A stretch of 64,000 nucleotides of DNA, from assembly GCF_015687155.1 (NCBI RefSeq), contig NZ_JADPQF010000001.1, positions 186,001 through 250,000 of the forward strand, in the 5' to 3' direction. Numbering within the stretch: the first letter of the stretch is position 1; each line of letters begins with the position of its first letter. The notes under the pieces were generated by a model, which made no database searches, was not told the DNA's origin, and saw only the letters and a program-made list of their open reading frames with translations. The position numbers were made by a program, and so were the translations under genes. Positions 11,001 through 18,847 of the stretch are shown one piece after another. This DNA comes from Aliikangiella sp. G2MR2-5. GTDB taxonomy: Bacteria > Pseudomonadota > Gammaproteobacteria > Enterobacterales > Kangiellaceae.

Positions 11001-12742
11001 TGGAATTGATTGTTTCTCATTTAGAGGATGTCGATTTTAAACTGGTTGGCGATGAATTGAGATTAAGCCAGGTTATTATTAATTTGGTCAACAATGCAAT
11101 AAAGTTCACTGCTGAGGGATATGTCGAATTAAAGTTCGAAATACTTCATCGTTCGGTGAGTAAAGTTGAGATCAAAGTTTCGATTATTGATTCTGGTATT
11201 GGTATGTCATCAGATCAAATACAGAAGATATTTCAACCTTTTATTCAGGCCGACATGTCAACTACCAGAGAGTATGGGGGGACTGGTTTAGGATTGTCAC
11301 TTAGTCGTCATTTGGTGAAGTTGATGGGAGGAGAAATCCATGTTTCAAGTCTACAGGGAAAAGGTACAACATTTAGTTTCAATGCAAAGTTTGGCATTGT
11401 ATCAAATTCAGAATCACTCTATTTCGAAGATAAACCTCTTCTTAATCAACTGAAAGTTTTGGTGATTGAGGACAACCGGGAGACGCTTGTTGCGTTGGTG
11501 AGAATGCTCGAATCTTTTGGTATCAATGTCACCCCATATCTTGCCTCCGATATTAGCCCAAGGCAGTTAGAGTTGAGTGGGATCGACTTTTCTGAGTTTA
11601 ATCTTATTATGCTTGATAGCTCTTTGCCTACATCGAGTTTTACTGAGATAGGAGAATATTTGAAGCAGAAGTTAGGAGAAAGAAGTACCCATGTTTTACT
11701 CATGACCGGAATTTCAACAATTATTGATCCTGCGCACCATCGGATTTTCGATACAATTATTGAAAAGCCGGTTACGCCATCAGAGCTTCACGATGGCTTG
11801 CTGTCAACTTTAGATGTAAGGACGCCAAAAGCAAAAGATGCCCGATTATCACCAGATGATTCTATACGGTTAATAAAAAAACTTGCCTCCAAATCAGTTC
11901 TGGTTGTCGAAGATAATGAAATTAATCAGCAAGTTGCCAGAGAATTGATTTCAGCTTTCGGAATCAATGTCGACTGTGCCAATAACGGAATGGAAGCGAT
12001 AGAAAAGTTAAAGACAAAACGTTTTGATATGGTCTTTATGGATATGCAAATGCCGATACTCGATGGTATTCAAACGACTAAAATTATCCGCGAAAAAGAG
12101 TTGATTGGTCCTGAGCCTATTGTGGCTATGACAGCTCATGCAATGGTTGGAGACAAAGAACGTTGTCTTGCCGCAGGTATGGATGATTATGTATCTAAGC
12201 CAATTAAGCCTGAGCAACTGTATGAATGTTTAAAAAACTGGCTGTTAAACGAAGAAAAATCCAAAGTTCGTTCTCTCTCAGTGTTATTGCAAGAAATCTC
12301 AAGCCAGAGAGTTTTTGAACACAATATTTCTACAAAAAATTCAAGGCGAAATCATGCTGAACAGGCGGATGATATAACCTGTATAAAAAAAGTTAACGAG
12401 ACAGAAATCATTGATTTCGAATCGGGGCTGGCTTCAATGGACAATGACCTGGTATTGTATCGAGAGGTTTTAAGGATGTTTTTCGATAAATACAGCTATA
12501 TGAGAACAATAAAAGATATTGAGAAAGAGTCTACAGATATTAGCATGGGAAGTTTTTTCCATACTATAAAGGGGCTGGCAGCGACTATCGGTGCTGAATC
12601 ACTCAGGAAGGTTTGTCTGAGCCTTGAGTTAGCAAGTAGCTCTGACCGGTCACTAGACGACCAACAACTTAGTCATTTTCTTTCAAAGTTACACCAGGTT
12701 TGTCGTCTAGTTGAGTCATATTTGGAGAACGATAGGCGTTAG
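8021..12742 (+). CDS. Hybrid two-component sensor kinase (beta-propeller sensor, HisKA, two REC, Hpt)
   Basis: A 1573-residue membrane phosphorelay protein. Order: signal peptide (about 1-33); about 680 residues of two-component-regulator propeller repeats (many W-x-G/A-T-x-x-G-L-N/S-R/K units), predicted periplasmic; Y_Y_Y domain (about 765-840); transmembrane helix (about 852-870); HisKA with SHEIRTPMNAI (His near 908); HATPase with NLVNNAIKFT and GGTGLGLSLS; a degenerate-looking REC (about 1144-1265); a canonical REC with FMDMQMPILDG (about 1293-1410); C-terminal Hpt with FFHTIKGLAAT (His near 1514). It resembles Bacteroidetes HTCS proteins but ends in Hpt instead of an AraC-type HTH. No response regulator is adjacent, so the output partner is elsewhere. 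No clear ribosome-binding site precedes the ATG. Confidence 0.9.
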   Translation: MTKSTAAKVIKKLINSILIVLFSFFIHQKVVVAEGRVEFKKLSREDGLSQVTVLDIAQDSQGFIWIATQDGLNRFDGYNFKVFRADADDSSSLSDSFVLALYVDSQERLWVGTRTGLNRYEPKSQSFSHFYFDPTNPNSLSGNYITAIAEDHNGYLWVGTSKNGLNRLNTDTGDVVRFSAETGTDSSKKIVNDTIASLMVAKDGSLWVGSGRSRLEPSRSLGGLNIIDPDNLNVVEVDLRDGNFNSVPTNSVTALFEDKNNTVWVGTWGNQVFNVKKVESASQAGNSTNNMNRTEESYKTYVRLNDELSVVGQSNAVTDFIVGPKGRLWISTSHRGVFVYDSSSHKIKGLSADNSLTSNIEEDDITDFFIDRTQVLWMGTWTKGVYRLGYTAAMFEKYLQTRGGAHLENQSVRAIVEDDENHLWLAAWNSGLLKLNLETGLTESADFLPLSKTGQVREVYKDSRGWLWVGSGERGAYSIDLKSNTVQHFQVERESDNSIVSNTILQIREGPENNIWFATRGGGISLLNIKTGKIENFLSEKGNTDSLSDSSVVSLFFEQDYLWLGTEFGGLDIFDLNSKKVIARYQLAEEKGNIGSNHINDIYRDNSGVFFVATDKGVSKVTIPESDEKRQQLSFLLLGAKSGQAIGPTGGVYSDAQGFLWASTITGISKLSPDGETIKFYGKGFGALTDGYYIGAKYKDSRGAIYFGAVSGLTRFLPENIVEDPYPPKVEITKLMLFDREVTHKDQNNDVLIFPIEQTDSIVLDYLQNAFSIEFSALHFASPESNKFRYKLDGFNDDWLVTDAKNRRVTYTNLDPGQYTFIVKAANRSGVWSDEYARLEIEILPAWWKSNLAYFVYLVSAAAVVVFVFRQRKIATEMEKARQIAQLEKDYAVKSNELKSKFLANMSHEIRTPMNAIIGLSELALRVPMNEKLQDYIGKIRSSSKSLLRIIDDILDYSKIDADKLDLEKRAFELESVVNQVLNVVSPKASEKKLELIVSHLEDVDFKLVGDELRLSQVIINLVNNAIKFTAEGYVELKFEILHRSVSKVEIKVSIIDSGIGMSSDQIQKIFQPFIQADMSTTREYGGTGLGLSLSRHLVKLMGGEIHVSSLQGKGTTFSFNAKFGIVSNSESLYFEDKPLLNQLKVLVIEDNRETLVALVRMLESFGINVTPYLASDISPRQLELSGIDFSEFNLIMLDSSLPTSSFTEIGEYLKQKLGERSTHVLLMTGISTIIDPAHHRIFDTIIEKPVTPSELHDGLLSTLDVRTPKAKDARLSPDDSIRLIKKLASKSVLVVEDNEINQQVARELISAFGINVDCANNGMEAIEKLKTKRFDMVFMDMQMPILDGIQTTKIIREKELIGPEPIVAMTAHAMVGDKERCLAAGMDDYVSKPIKPEQLYECLKNWLLNEEKSKVRSLSVLLQEISSQRVFEHNISTKNSRRNHAEQADDITCIKKVNETEIIDFESGLASMDNDLVLYREVLRMFFDKYSYMRTIKDIEKESTDISMGSFFHTIKGLAATIGAESLRKVCLSLELASSSDRSLDDQQLSHFLSKLHQVCRLVESYLENDRR

Positions 12743-13632
12743 CCGTTTTGCACAATTTTGATTAGTACTCTACGATTAAGAGAGCGACCTTTCGCTGTTC
12801 TGTTCGATTGAGCTGGCTTTTTTTCACCGAAGGCGGTGGTTTTAAAACGTTCATCTTTTACCCCATCAAGCTGCAGAATGTTCTTAACAGAGTCAATTCG
12901 CCTTTCTGCTAGTTTCTGGTTGTAATATCGAGAGCCTTTACTGTCGGTATAACCATCGATGAATACAACTTCTAGTGAAGGGTCATATTTAATATATTGC
13001 GCGAGAGCGTAGAGTCTTTCTTTATACAGGGTTTTCACGCTGAAGCGATCAAAATCAAAGTAAAGAGTCATTTTAGTTAGTTCATTTAGTTTGTAAGGAA
13101 CTAGCGAGGTCAGACAATCTAGAAATTTATCATACTGAGGTCTGAAACCAATTGAAGAAAGAGAAACCGCCACCTGATCTTCCAGATGATTAAATTCCTG
13201 ATAATAGAAGGTTGGATACCGGCCAACTTCGAGCTCGTTCAGCAGTCGCCAGCTTGAACTCTCTGAGCTTTTCACAATATACGGACCTGTTTTAAGTGTG
13301 ACTTCTCCAAGTTCTCTATTGTTCTGATGAGGTTGCCAACTAGGCGAGAGTGCCATGACTCTGGCGACTTTGCTGCTTTCGATCGCCTGTCTTTTATAAC
13401 CAAGGTTGAATCCCAGCATTTCTTGTCTACCTGCAATTTTTCTAAATTCAGCATCGCCATACATGGGAATGTTGTGAATTAGTTTGCACTCTATCGGGTT
13501 GCCTGAGAAGTACCACCTTGATTCGTCCATTGGCGCTTCATAATGTTTAAAACTGGCAAAAGCGCTCAGACTAATCGTTCCTCCGATGATAGCCAGCAGC
13601 GATTTACGAAGAATTTGACGTGTACTCCTCAT
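12739..13632 (-). CDS. motY: Sodium-type flagellar motor protein MotY
   Basis: A 297-residue secreted protein. A signal peptide ends near LSAFA (about residue 26). The N-terminal MotY domain follows, with APMDESRWYFSGNPIECKL, a LLNELEVGRYPTFYYQEF stretch and two further Cys, then an OmpA-like peptidoglycan-binding domain (about 185-295) with DGYTDSKGSRYYNQKLAERR and NRRVLI. In Vibrio MotY forms the T ring that helps anchor the PomA/PomB Na+ stator, so the call implies a Na+-driven polar flagellum. The gene is convergent with the sensor kinase and their stop codons overlap by 4 bases. A sigma-28 promoter lies upstream, as is known for motY in Vibrio. Confidence 0.9.
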   Translation of the reverse strand: MRSTRQILRKSLLAIIGGTISLSAFASFKHYEAPMDESRWYFSGNPIECKLIHNIPMYGDAEFRKIAGRQEMLGFNLGYKRQAIESSKVARVMALSPSWQPHQNNRELGEVTLKTGPYIVKSSESSSWRLLNELEVGRYPTFYYQEFNHLEDQVAVSLSSIGFRPQYDKFLDCLTSLVPYKLNELTKMTLYFDFDRFSVKTLYKERLYALAQYIKYDPSLEVVFIDGYTDSKGSRYYNQKLAERRIDSVKNILQLDGVKDERFKTTAFGEKKPAQSNRTAKGRSLNRRVLIKIVQNG

Positions 13633-13735
13633 TAACAGGTTTTCCTTTGTTTTAATAAGTTCTATTGCTGCAGGCTGTACGATGATAGCCGTCTACTAAC
13701 AGACTGAAAGCAATCTTCAATACTATTATTTGTTG

Positions 13736-13762
13736 TTATCGGCGTTAAAAATGACGACTTAA
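13736..13762 (-). promoter_or_regulatory. Sigma-28 (FliA) promoter of motY
   Basis: Minus strand: TTAA (13762-13759), 15 bases, then GCCGATAA (13743-13736). The -10 box is perfect and the -35 has one mismatch to TAAA. Start of transcription would be about 97 bases before motY. Confidence 0.7.
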
Positions 13763-13895
13763 ATCTAATTGTTCTAAGTAAGAATTATTTGTAAGTCTTC
13801 ACTTTATGGTAATCTGTAACCTATTGATATTTAAAATAAATATGCTTCTTATAGGTGCGCTATTGACCTCTTAACAACCTGGGAGTCAACCAGAA

Positions 13896-15062
13896 ATGAA
13901 ATATTTACCGATTAACATAAGGCTTTCCGGTATTAAAGTGCTGGTGGTTGGCGGTGGCAGTGTAGCATGTCGGAAGGGAACAACCCTGATCAATGCTGGT
14001 GCCTGCGTTACCTTTGTCAGTCCACAAATTAACAGTGCCATTCAAGCGCTTTGTCAGAGTGGAAAAGCCCGCGGGTTAAGGCAAACCTATCAGGTTGAAC
14101 TACTTGAGGATGTCAGGTTGGTAATCGCTGCGACCGATATTGAGCAAGTTAACCGACAAGTGTTTGAAGATGCGGAAAAACAAAATATTCTAGTCAATGT
14201 AGTAGATACTCCCGAATTATGTCGCTTTATTTTTCCTTCTATCATCAATCGTTCGCCCATGACAATTGGCATTTCTTCCGGTGGTGCGACACCGGTATTA
14301 ACGCGAATGTTGCGTGAAAAATTTGAATGGCTTATACCCGCCGAAATGGGAACGTTAGTTGAACAGGTTGAATCAAAACGCTCTTGGGTTAATCAAAATG
14401 TTCAATCTCCCACCATGAGAAGAGTTCTTTGGGAAAAACTGTTTGAAGACCTTCTTGACTGGAAACTATCACAAAATCTTGCACAAACCACTCGGTTTAG
14501 TCTCAAGACTCAAGCTGAGATAGACTCTATGATAGAGTCGCTCGCAAATAGTCTGAAAGTAACAGCCGGATTCAATGAAAATGAAACAATAGTCGATAAT
14601 TGCCGGGGCCATTGTTCGAAACTTCGAGGAACGATTTATTTTTGTGACTTAGGCAGGTTGCAAAGCGAAGAGCTAACAGTTGCAGCGCTTCGAGCGATGC
14701 ATAAAGCTGATCGTATTATTTATGATTTTTCCATGTCAGGTGAACTTCAGAGTTTTCTTCGACGGGACGCTGAAAAAATAGAACTACAAGAATCGTTTGT
14801 CATTTCCAATGATGATAGCGTTATTGCCAGTAATGAGCGAATAAATGAAGAACTCGCAAATAAAGATTTGGCGGATAACGAGCTGCCAGATAAAATCAAA
14901 CTGAGAAGAAATATTCTTGATAATATCGTCTGCGAAGAGAATATCCTTTTTTTAAGCCAGGGGAATTCTTTTGAGAAAAACTTCAAAATCATAAAACAGA
15001 TAATCTTAAGACATGTTACTCAAGCTGAATTTTCAATCAAACTGATTAAGGCGGTCCATTGA
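13896..15062 (+). CDS. CysG-like protein: precorrin-2 dehydrogenase/ferrochelatase with a reduced C-terminal SUMT-like region
   Basis: A 388-residue protein. Residues 1-215 match the CysG N-terminal (Met8-like) module: NAD-binding VLVVGGGSVACRKG, NVVDTPELCRFIFPSI and ISSGGATPVLTRMLREK, so it should oxidise precorrin-2 and insert iron to make siroheme for NirB. From about residue 246, GTIYFCDLGRLQSEELTVAALRAMHKADRIIYD aligns with the start of a SUMT methyltransferase (usual GxGPGDPELLT...), but the glycine-rich SAM loop is gone and only about 140 instead of 240 residues remain. The methylation step is probably done by the separate cobA gene at 21489-22388. E. coli CysG has 457 residues. Confidence 0.85.
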   Translation: MKYLPINIRLSGIKVLVVGGGSVACRKGTTLINAGACVTFVSPQINSAIQALCQSGKARGLRQTYQVELLEDVRLVIAATDIEQVNRQVFEDAEKQNILVNVVDTPELCRFIFPSIINRSPMTIGISSGGATPVLTRMLREKFEWLIPAEMGTLVEQVESKRSWVNQNVQSPTMRRVLWEKLFEDLLDWKLSQNLAQTTRFSLKTQAEIDSMIESLANSLKVTAGFNENETIVDNCRGHCSKLRGTIYFCDLGRLQSEELTVAALRAMHKADRIIYDFSMSGELQSFLRRDAEKIELQESFVISNDDSVIASNERINEELANKDLADNELPDKIKLRRNILDNIVCEENILFLSQGNSFEKNFKIIKQIILRHVTQAEFSIKLIKAVH

Positions 15063-15080
15063 TTTTAATGGAAATGCTGA

Positions 15081-16973
15081 TCAGTAGAATAAAGAAAGCA
15101 CTAGAGCGCAGGTTAGTCCGAGGCTGCAGTATTGCCAAAATTTAACCGGATCTCTTTCAAGGAGTGGTCTTTCAAGATAAAGCCGTTCGATTTCTTTGTT
15201 AGGCCAGGAAATGTCCTGCTCAAATTCAGAATAGGATTGTTGTCTCAAGTTTTTATCCTGAGACAGAGATTTTTCCAACGCAATATCCAGCCAGAAAGGT
15301 AAATCATTTCGATAATTCGAGAGCGAAATGTATCGCCATTTTTCAGGGCGTCGATTGAACCGGTGCTCATAACTAAAAGGGAGCTTTCCTGTCAACAATT
15401 CAAATGTAATTACAGCCAAAGAATAAAAATCACTTTGCCAATTATGTTTTAAATATTTTACTGTTTCCGGTGCCATATATCCCTGAGTACCCGCAGGGTA
15501 GTCTGGCGCCAGATTAAGCAAAGATTCCTCCACTGCTGCGATGGACGCTGCACCATAATCGATAATTTTTATTCGTCCTTTGGTGTCGATCATTAAGTTT
15601 TCTGGTTTCAGATCCCGGTGACATATTTCAAGGCGTTTAAGTAAACGTAGTGCCTTGATTATTTGCGAAACTATTTTTCTCACAGATGCGAGTGACGGAT
15701 TGGGATTATCATAGATCCACTGTCGTAGATTTTGTCCTTTGATATGTTCACATAAGATGTAACATAGCTTGGTATTTTCCTTTTTCGGATAAGTTCGCAT
15801 AAAAAATGGAGAGTCGAGCTGTGCTCCTAGCCAAAGCTCTCTGCTAAAATTTTGCCGATAGTAAATGTCTTCAGCAAAATTTATCGATGGAACCTTGAGC
15901 ACATATTTTTTACCGCTATCGATATGGTTAACCAGGTAAATATGTGAGCGATTGTTTTCATGCAGGGTTTCGACTACCCTGTAGTTGTCAATTCTATTGC
16001 CTGGGATAAGCTTTGGCGGAATTTGTAGTTCTAGTAAGGTCGTTTCGAGTTGACTAATGTCGGCGATCGGTTGTTCGTCAATTCTGGCAATTAAACAAGT
16101 CACGTTATCGTAACTGCCCATCTTAATAGCTGCCCGGCCGATTATTCTGGCGGCTTCTTCCAATTGCGGGTTATTTTCAACAATTTCTTGAATTTTGGTA
16201 GTATCGACAAATTCGTGAACGCCATCGGTAGTCAATATCAATATATCGGACTGGTAAACTTTATGTGTGGAATAATCAACAGAAACTTTTGTGTCGGCGC
16301 CAACGGCACGAGTCAACACCTTATTTCGAAAGCCTAATTTCTGATTATGACTTGAAGTCAGTTGGGTGGCAGTACCGTCACGCAGTAAAACTACTCTGCT
16401 GTCGCCCACATGGAACAGGTGCAGATTCTCTCCACTGATAATTCCACCACTAAACGTCGTAAGTCTGGCGTTGCGGCTGGAGTATTCGTCGTAGTAATTT
16501 GAAGTCGAACTACCTATCTCGCTTTCTTTTCCCATTTGATAAAGCTGGAAATTTACCTTGTCGAGCGTTGCTCTAATGCTTTTCCCAAGAGACCAAAATT
16601 TTTCGGTTTTAAAATATTCATCGATAAATTTTCGGGTAACAAAGGCGCTTGCCGCCTTTGCTTCCTGGCAGTGTGAAACTCCGTCGGCAATACAGAGAGC
16701 TAACCCTTTGCTAACCCCTGTCTCCGGTTGAAGCGCTGAACGAGCGCAAGCGTCAATACTTATTGAATGATCGGTCAATGAAACCGAATAAGTTTCCATC
16801 AATTCTTGTCTGGAAACTATTGGTTTTTGCTTTGCCTTACCGAGAGACCAGCAATCTTGATTTTCAGATTTCTTTCCCGCCGCGGAAAAGCAACCAATAG
16901 AAATTGATAAGCTAGTATTAGTTGCTAAGTCACCGGTATGTTTATCGCTTCGGTAATTTTTCGTCGTTTGCAT
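15081..16973 (-). CDS. PP2C phosphatase - Ser/Thr kinase fusion protein with C-terminal membrane anchor
   Basis: A 630-residue fusion. The N-terminal PP2C-type phosphatase (about 25-290) has ALCIADGVSH, FHVGDSRVVLLRDG, LILTTDGVHEF and GSYDNVTCLIA metal-site motifs. The C-terminal Hanks-type kinase (about 310-590) has an invariant Lys in YVLKVP, catalytic HRDLKPENLM, DYG in place of DFG, and GYMAPE. A single hydrophobic helix ends the protein (about 612-630). Similar fusions are known next to nitrate assimilation genes in Pseudomonas and Marinobacter, but their target is unclear. Here it lies 31 bases after the nitrate transporter, probably last in the cobA-nirBD-narK operon. Confidence 0.9.
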   Translation of the reverse strand: MQTTKNYRSDKHTGDLATNTSLSISIGCFSAAGKKSENQDCWSLGKAKQKPIVSRQELMETYSVSLTDHSISIDACARSALQPETGVSKGLALCIADGVSHCQEAKAASAFVTRKFIDEYFKTEKFWSLGKSIRATLDKVNFQLYQMGKESEIGSSTSNYYDEYSSRNARLTTFSGGIISGENLHLFHVGDSRVVLLRDGTATQLTSSHNQKLGFRNKVLTRAVGADTKVSVDYSTHKVYQSDILILTTDGVHEFVDTTKIQEIVENNPQLEEAARIIGRAAIKMGSYDNVTCLIARIDEQPIADISQLETTLLELQIPPKLIPGNRIDNYRVVETLHENNRSHIYLVNHIDSGKKYVLKVPSINFAEDIYYRQNFSRELWLGAQLDSPFFMRTYPKKENTKLCYILCEHIKGQNLRQWIYDNPNPSLASVRKIVSQIIKALRLLKRLEICHRDLKPENLMIDTKGRIKIIDYGAASIAAVEESLLNLAPDYPAGTQGYMAPETVKYLKHNWQSDFYSLAVITFELLTGKLPFSYEHRFNRRPEKWRYISLSNYRNDLPFWLDIALEKSLSQDKNLRQQSYSEFEQDISWPNKEIERLYLERPLLERDPVKFWQYCSLGLTCALVLSLFY

Positions 16974-17004
16974 TTGGTTAATCCCTGATTTAGCAAATTA
17001 CAAT

Positions 17005-18471
17005 TTAACCAATGCCAATTAATTCTATACTGCCATCCTCATTAATTTCAGCGATGCTACCTTTGGGTTCCGTTAAAAAGATAAGCGCTATCAAACTCAA
17101 CATGGCGCATAGAGCTATGATCAAAAAGAAAAGCTGATAGCTGGTGAAAGATAAAACGGTTAAAAAGCAGACGGCACCGACGTTGCCGTAAGCTCCGGTC
17201 ATTCCTGCTATTTGCCCAGTTAATCGTCGTTTGATTAGAGGTACCGCGGCAAATACCGCTCCTTCACCTGCTTGAACGAAAAAGGAACAGCTCATGGCAA
17301 CCAGAAGGGCGATAAACAATGGCCACTGGGAAGATATCATTGCCATCATAAAATAACCAACAGCCAGCCCACTGGTGAGTACGAGAAGGCTGGCCTTTCG
17401 TCCGAAGCGATCGCTAATCCATCCTCCGCCAGGTCTTGAAAAGAGGTTCATAAAGGCATAGCCTGAAGCAATTAGACCGGCATAGACCATGTCCAGCTCG
17501 AAAGTTTCCGCAAAAAATAATGGTAGCATGGAAACTACGGCGAGCTCGGAGCCAAAAGTCGCAAAATAGAGGATATTGAGAATAGCAACTTGTTTGAATT
17601 GATAACGATGGATTGATTCAATCGGTTTTACAAAGATGCTTTTGTTGACCTTAAAGCATTGAATAACTTCGTAGCAATATACCAGGATCAAACCAATGTA
17701 AATCCATTCTGCTGATTTTGCCGACAATAGTACCATTGGAGAACTTGAGAGTTTCCATACCAGAAGTCCCAAAACCAGATACATCGGAATTTTCATGAGC
17801 AATAGCAGCAAGAAGTCTCCTCGACTGGTAACTTCCATAGCGCCGCTGGACTTAGGTTTAAAATAGGTGGAACCTTTCGGCGTATCTCGTACTTCAACGT
17901 AGAAAATGATGCTAAAAATAACGCAAAGTAACCCCGTGATCGAAATTGCATAGCGCCAGCCGTCATCGCCCCCAAAAGTCAATGCTAATGCAGGAAGGCT
18001 TATCGCAGCCGCGGCCGATCCAAAGTTACCCCAACCGCCGTAGATCCCTTCAGCAATTCCGAGTTCGTTGGCGGGAAACCACTCACTAACAAGGCGAATA
18101 CCAATTACAAAGCCCGCGCCGATAAAACCCAGAAGAAAACGAGCAATTGCTGCTTGTTCAAAATTTTCGGCGAGGGAAAAGTAAAAACAAGGAATGCTAC
18201 AAACTAAAAGTAGCAGGCTATAGGTTAACCTCGGGCCGAAGTGATCCGTAACCATACCTATAATTACCCGGGCCGGAATTGCAATGGCGACATTCAAAAT
18301 CAATAGCGCCTTAATTTCCGACGCAGACAAGGAAAGCGACTGGGCTATTGCTCCAAGAAGTGGGGCATGGTTGAACCAGACCAGGAAGGTCAGGAAAAAA
18401 GCCATCCAGCTTAAATGAAGAATTTTCATTTTGCCGCTAAATCGATTCAGTTTGAAACTACTATTTTTCAT
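17005..18471 (-). CDS. Nitrate/nitrite transporter, NarK/NasA (NNP) family MFS
   Basis: A 488-residue major facilitator with about 12 transmembrane helices. The two nitrate-signature glycine motifs of the NNP family are visible: GGWGNFGSAAAAISLPAL near residue 145 and GAYGNVGAVCFLTVLSF near residue 420. RPGGGWISDRFGRK is the usual cytoplasmic MFS loop. It should import nitrate (and possibly exchange nitrite) for assimilation. The longer linker between helices 6 and 7 (about 200-295) contains two extra hydrophobic stretches. RBS AGGAG is well placed. Fifteen bases after nirD; probably one operon. Confidence 0.92.
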   Translation of the reverse strand: MKNSSFKLNRFSGKMKILHLSWMAFFLTFLVWFNHAPLLGAIAQSLSLSASEIKALLILNVAIAIPARVIIGMVTDHFGPRLTYSLLLLVCSIPCFYFSLAENFEQAAIARFLLGFIGAGFVIGIRLVSEWFPANELGIAEGIYGGWGNFGSAAAAISLPALALTFGGDDGWRYAISITGLLCVIFSIIFYVEVRDTPKGSTYFKPKSSGAMEVTSRGDFLLLLLMKIPMYLVLGLLVWKLSSSPMVLLSAKSAEWIYIGLILVYCYEVIQCFKVNKSIFVKPIESIHRYQFKQVAILNILYFATFGSELAVVSMLPLFFAETFELDMVYAGLIASGYAFMNLFSRPGGGWISDRFGRKASLLVLTSGLAVGYFMMAMISSQWPLFIALLVAMSCSFFVQAGEGAVFAAVPLIKRRLTGQIAGMTGAYGNVGAVCFLTVLSFTSYQLFFLIIALCAMLSLIALIFLTEPKGSIAEINEDGSIELIGIG

Positions 18472-18486
18472 GATAACTCCTGCCGG

Positions 18487-18819
18487 CTATTTAACTCGGA
18501 TTAAGATTTTTTCTTCTAGTGTTTTAACGCTATAAACAGGCACGCTAACGCCTTCATCTTCCAGACACACGCCAGTGTCAAGGCAATATGGGTGCTTGTA
18601 TAACGGGGAAAAAACAACCGGTTTACCGTTTCGTTCGCCGATGATTCCTCGAGATAAAATATTGGCTTTTGCAATAGGGTCGAAGTTTTCGATTGAACGA
18701 AGCTCAGAGTTTTCGCTTAACCGGAAGATGGCGACCTGCCGGCCATTAACTTCTGCACAGACTCCGCTATGTGGATAAATATCATCAAGTTCACAAATTT
18801 CTTGCCATTGGCTTTGCAT
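18487..18819 (-). CDS. nirD: Nitrite reductase small subunit NirD
   Basis: A 110-residue Rieske-fold protein of the NirD family, at the usual length. It keeps the fold-defining strands (QVAIFRLSENSELRSIENFDPIAKANILSRGI, then PVVFSPLYKHPYCLDTGVCLED) but lacks the paired Cys-x-His motifs for a [2Fe-2S] cluster, as is normal for NirD. It is the small partner of NirB in NADH-dependent nitrite reduction to ammonium. RBS AGGAG precedes the ATG; 28 bases separate it from nirB. Confidence 0.93.
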   Translation of the reverse strand: MQSQWQEICELDDIYPHSGVCAEVNGRQVAIFRLSENSELRSIENFDPIAKANILSRGIIGERNGKPVVFSPLYKHPYCLDTGVCLEDEGVSVPVYSVKTLEEKILIRVK

Positions 18820-18847
18820 GGGAATCTCCTGAATAGTTAATTGAATA

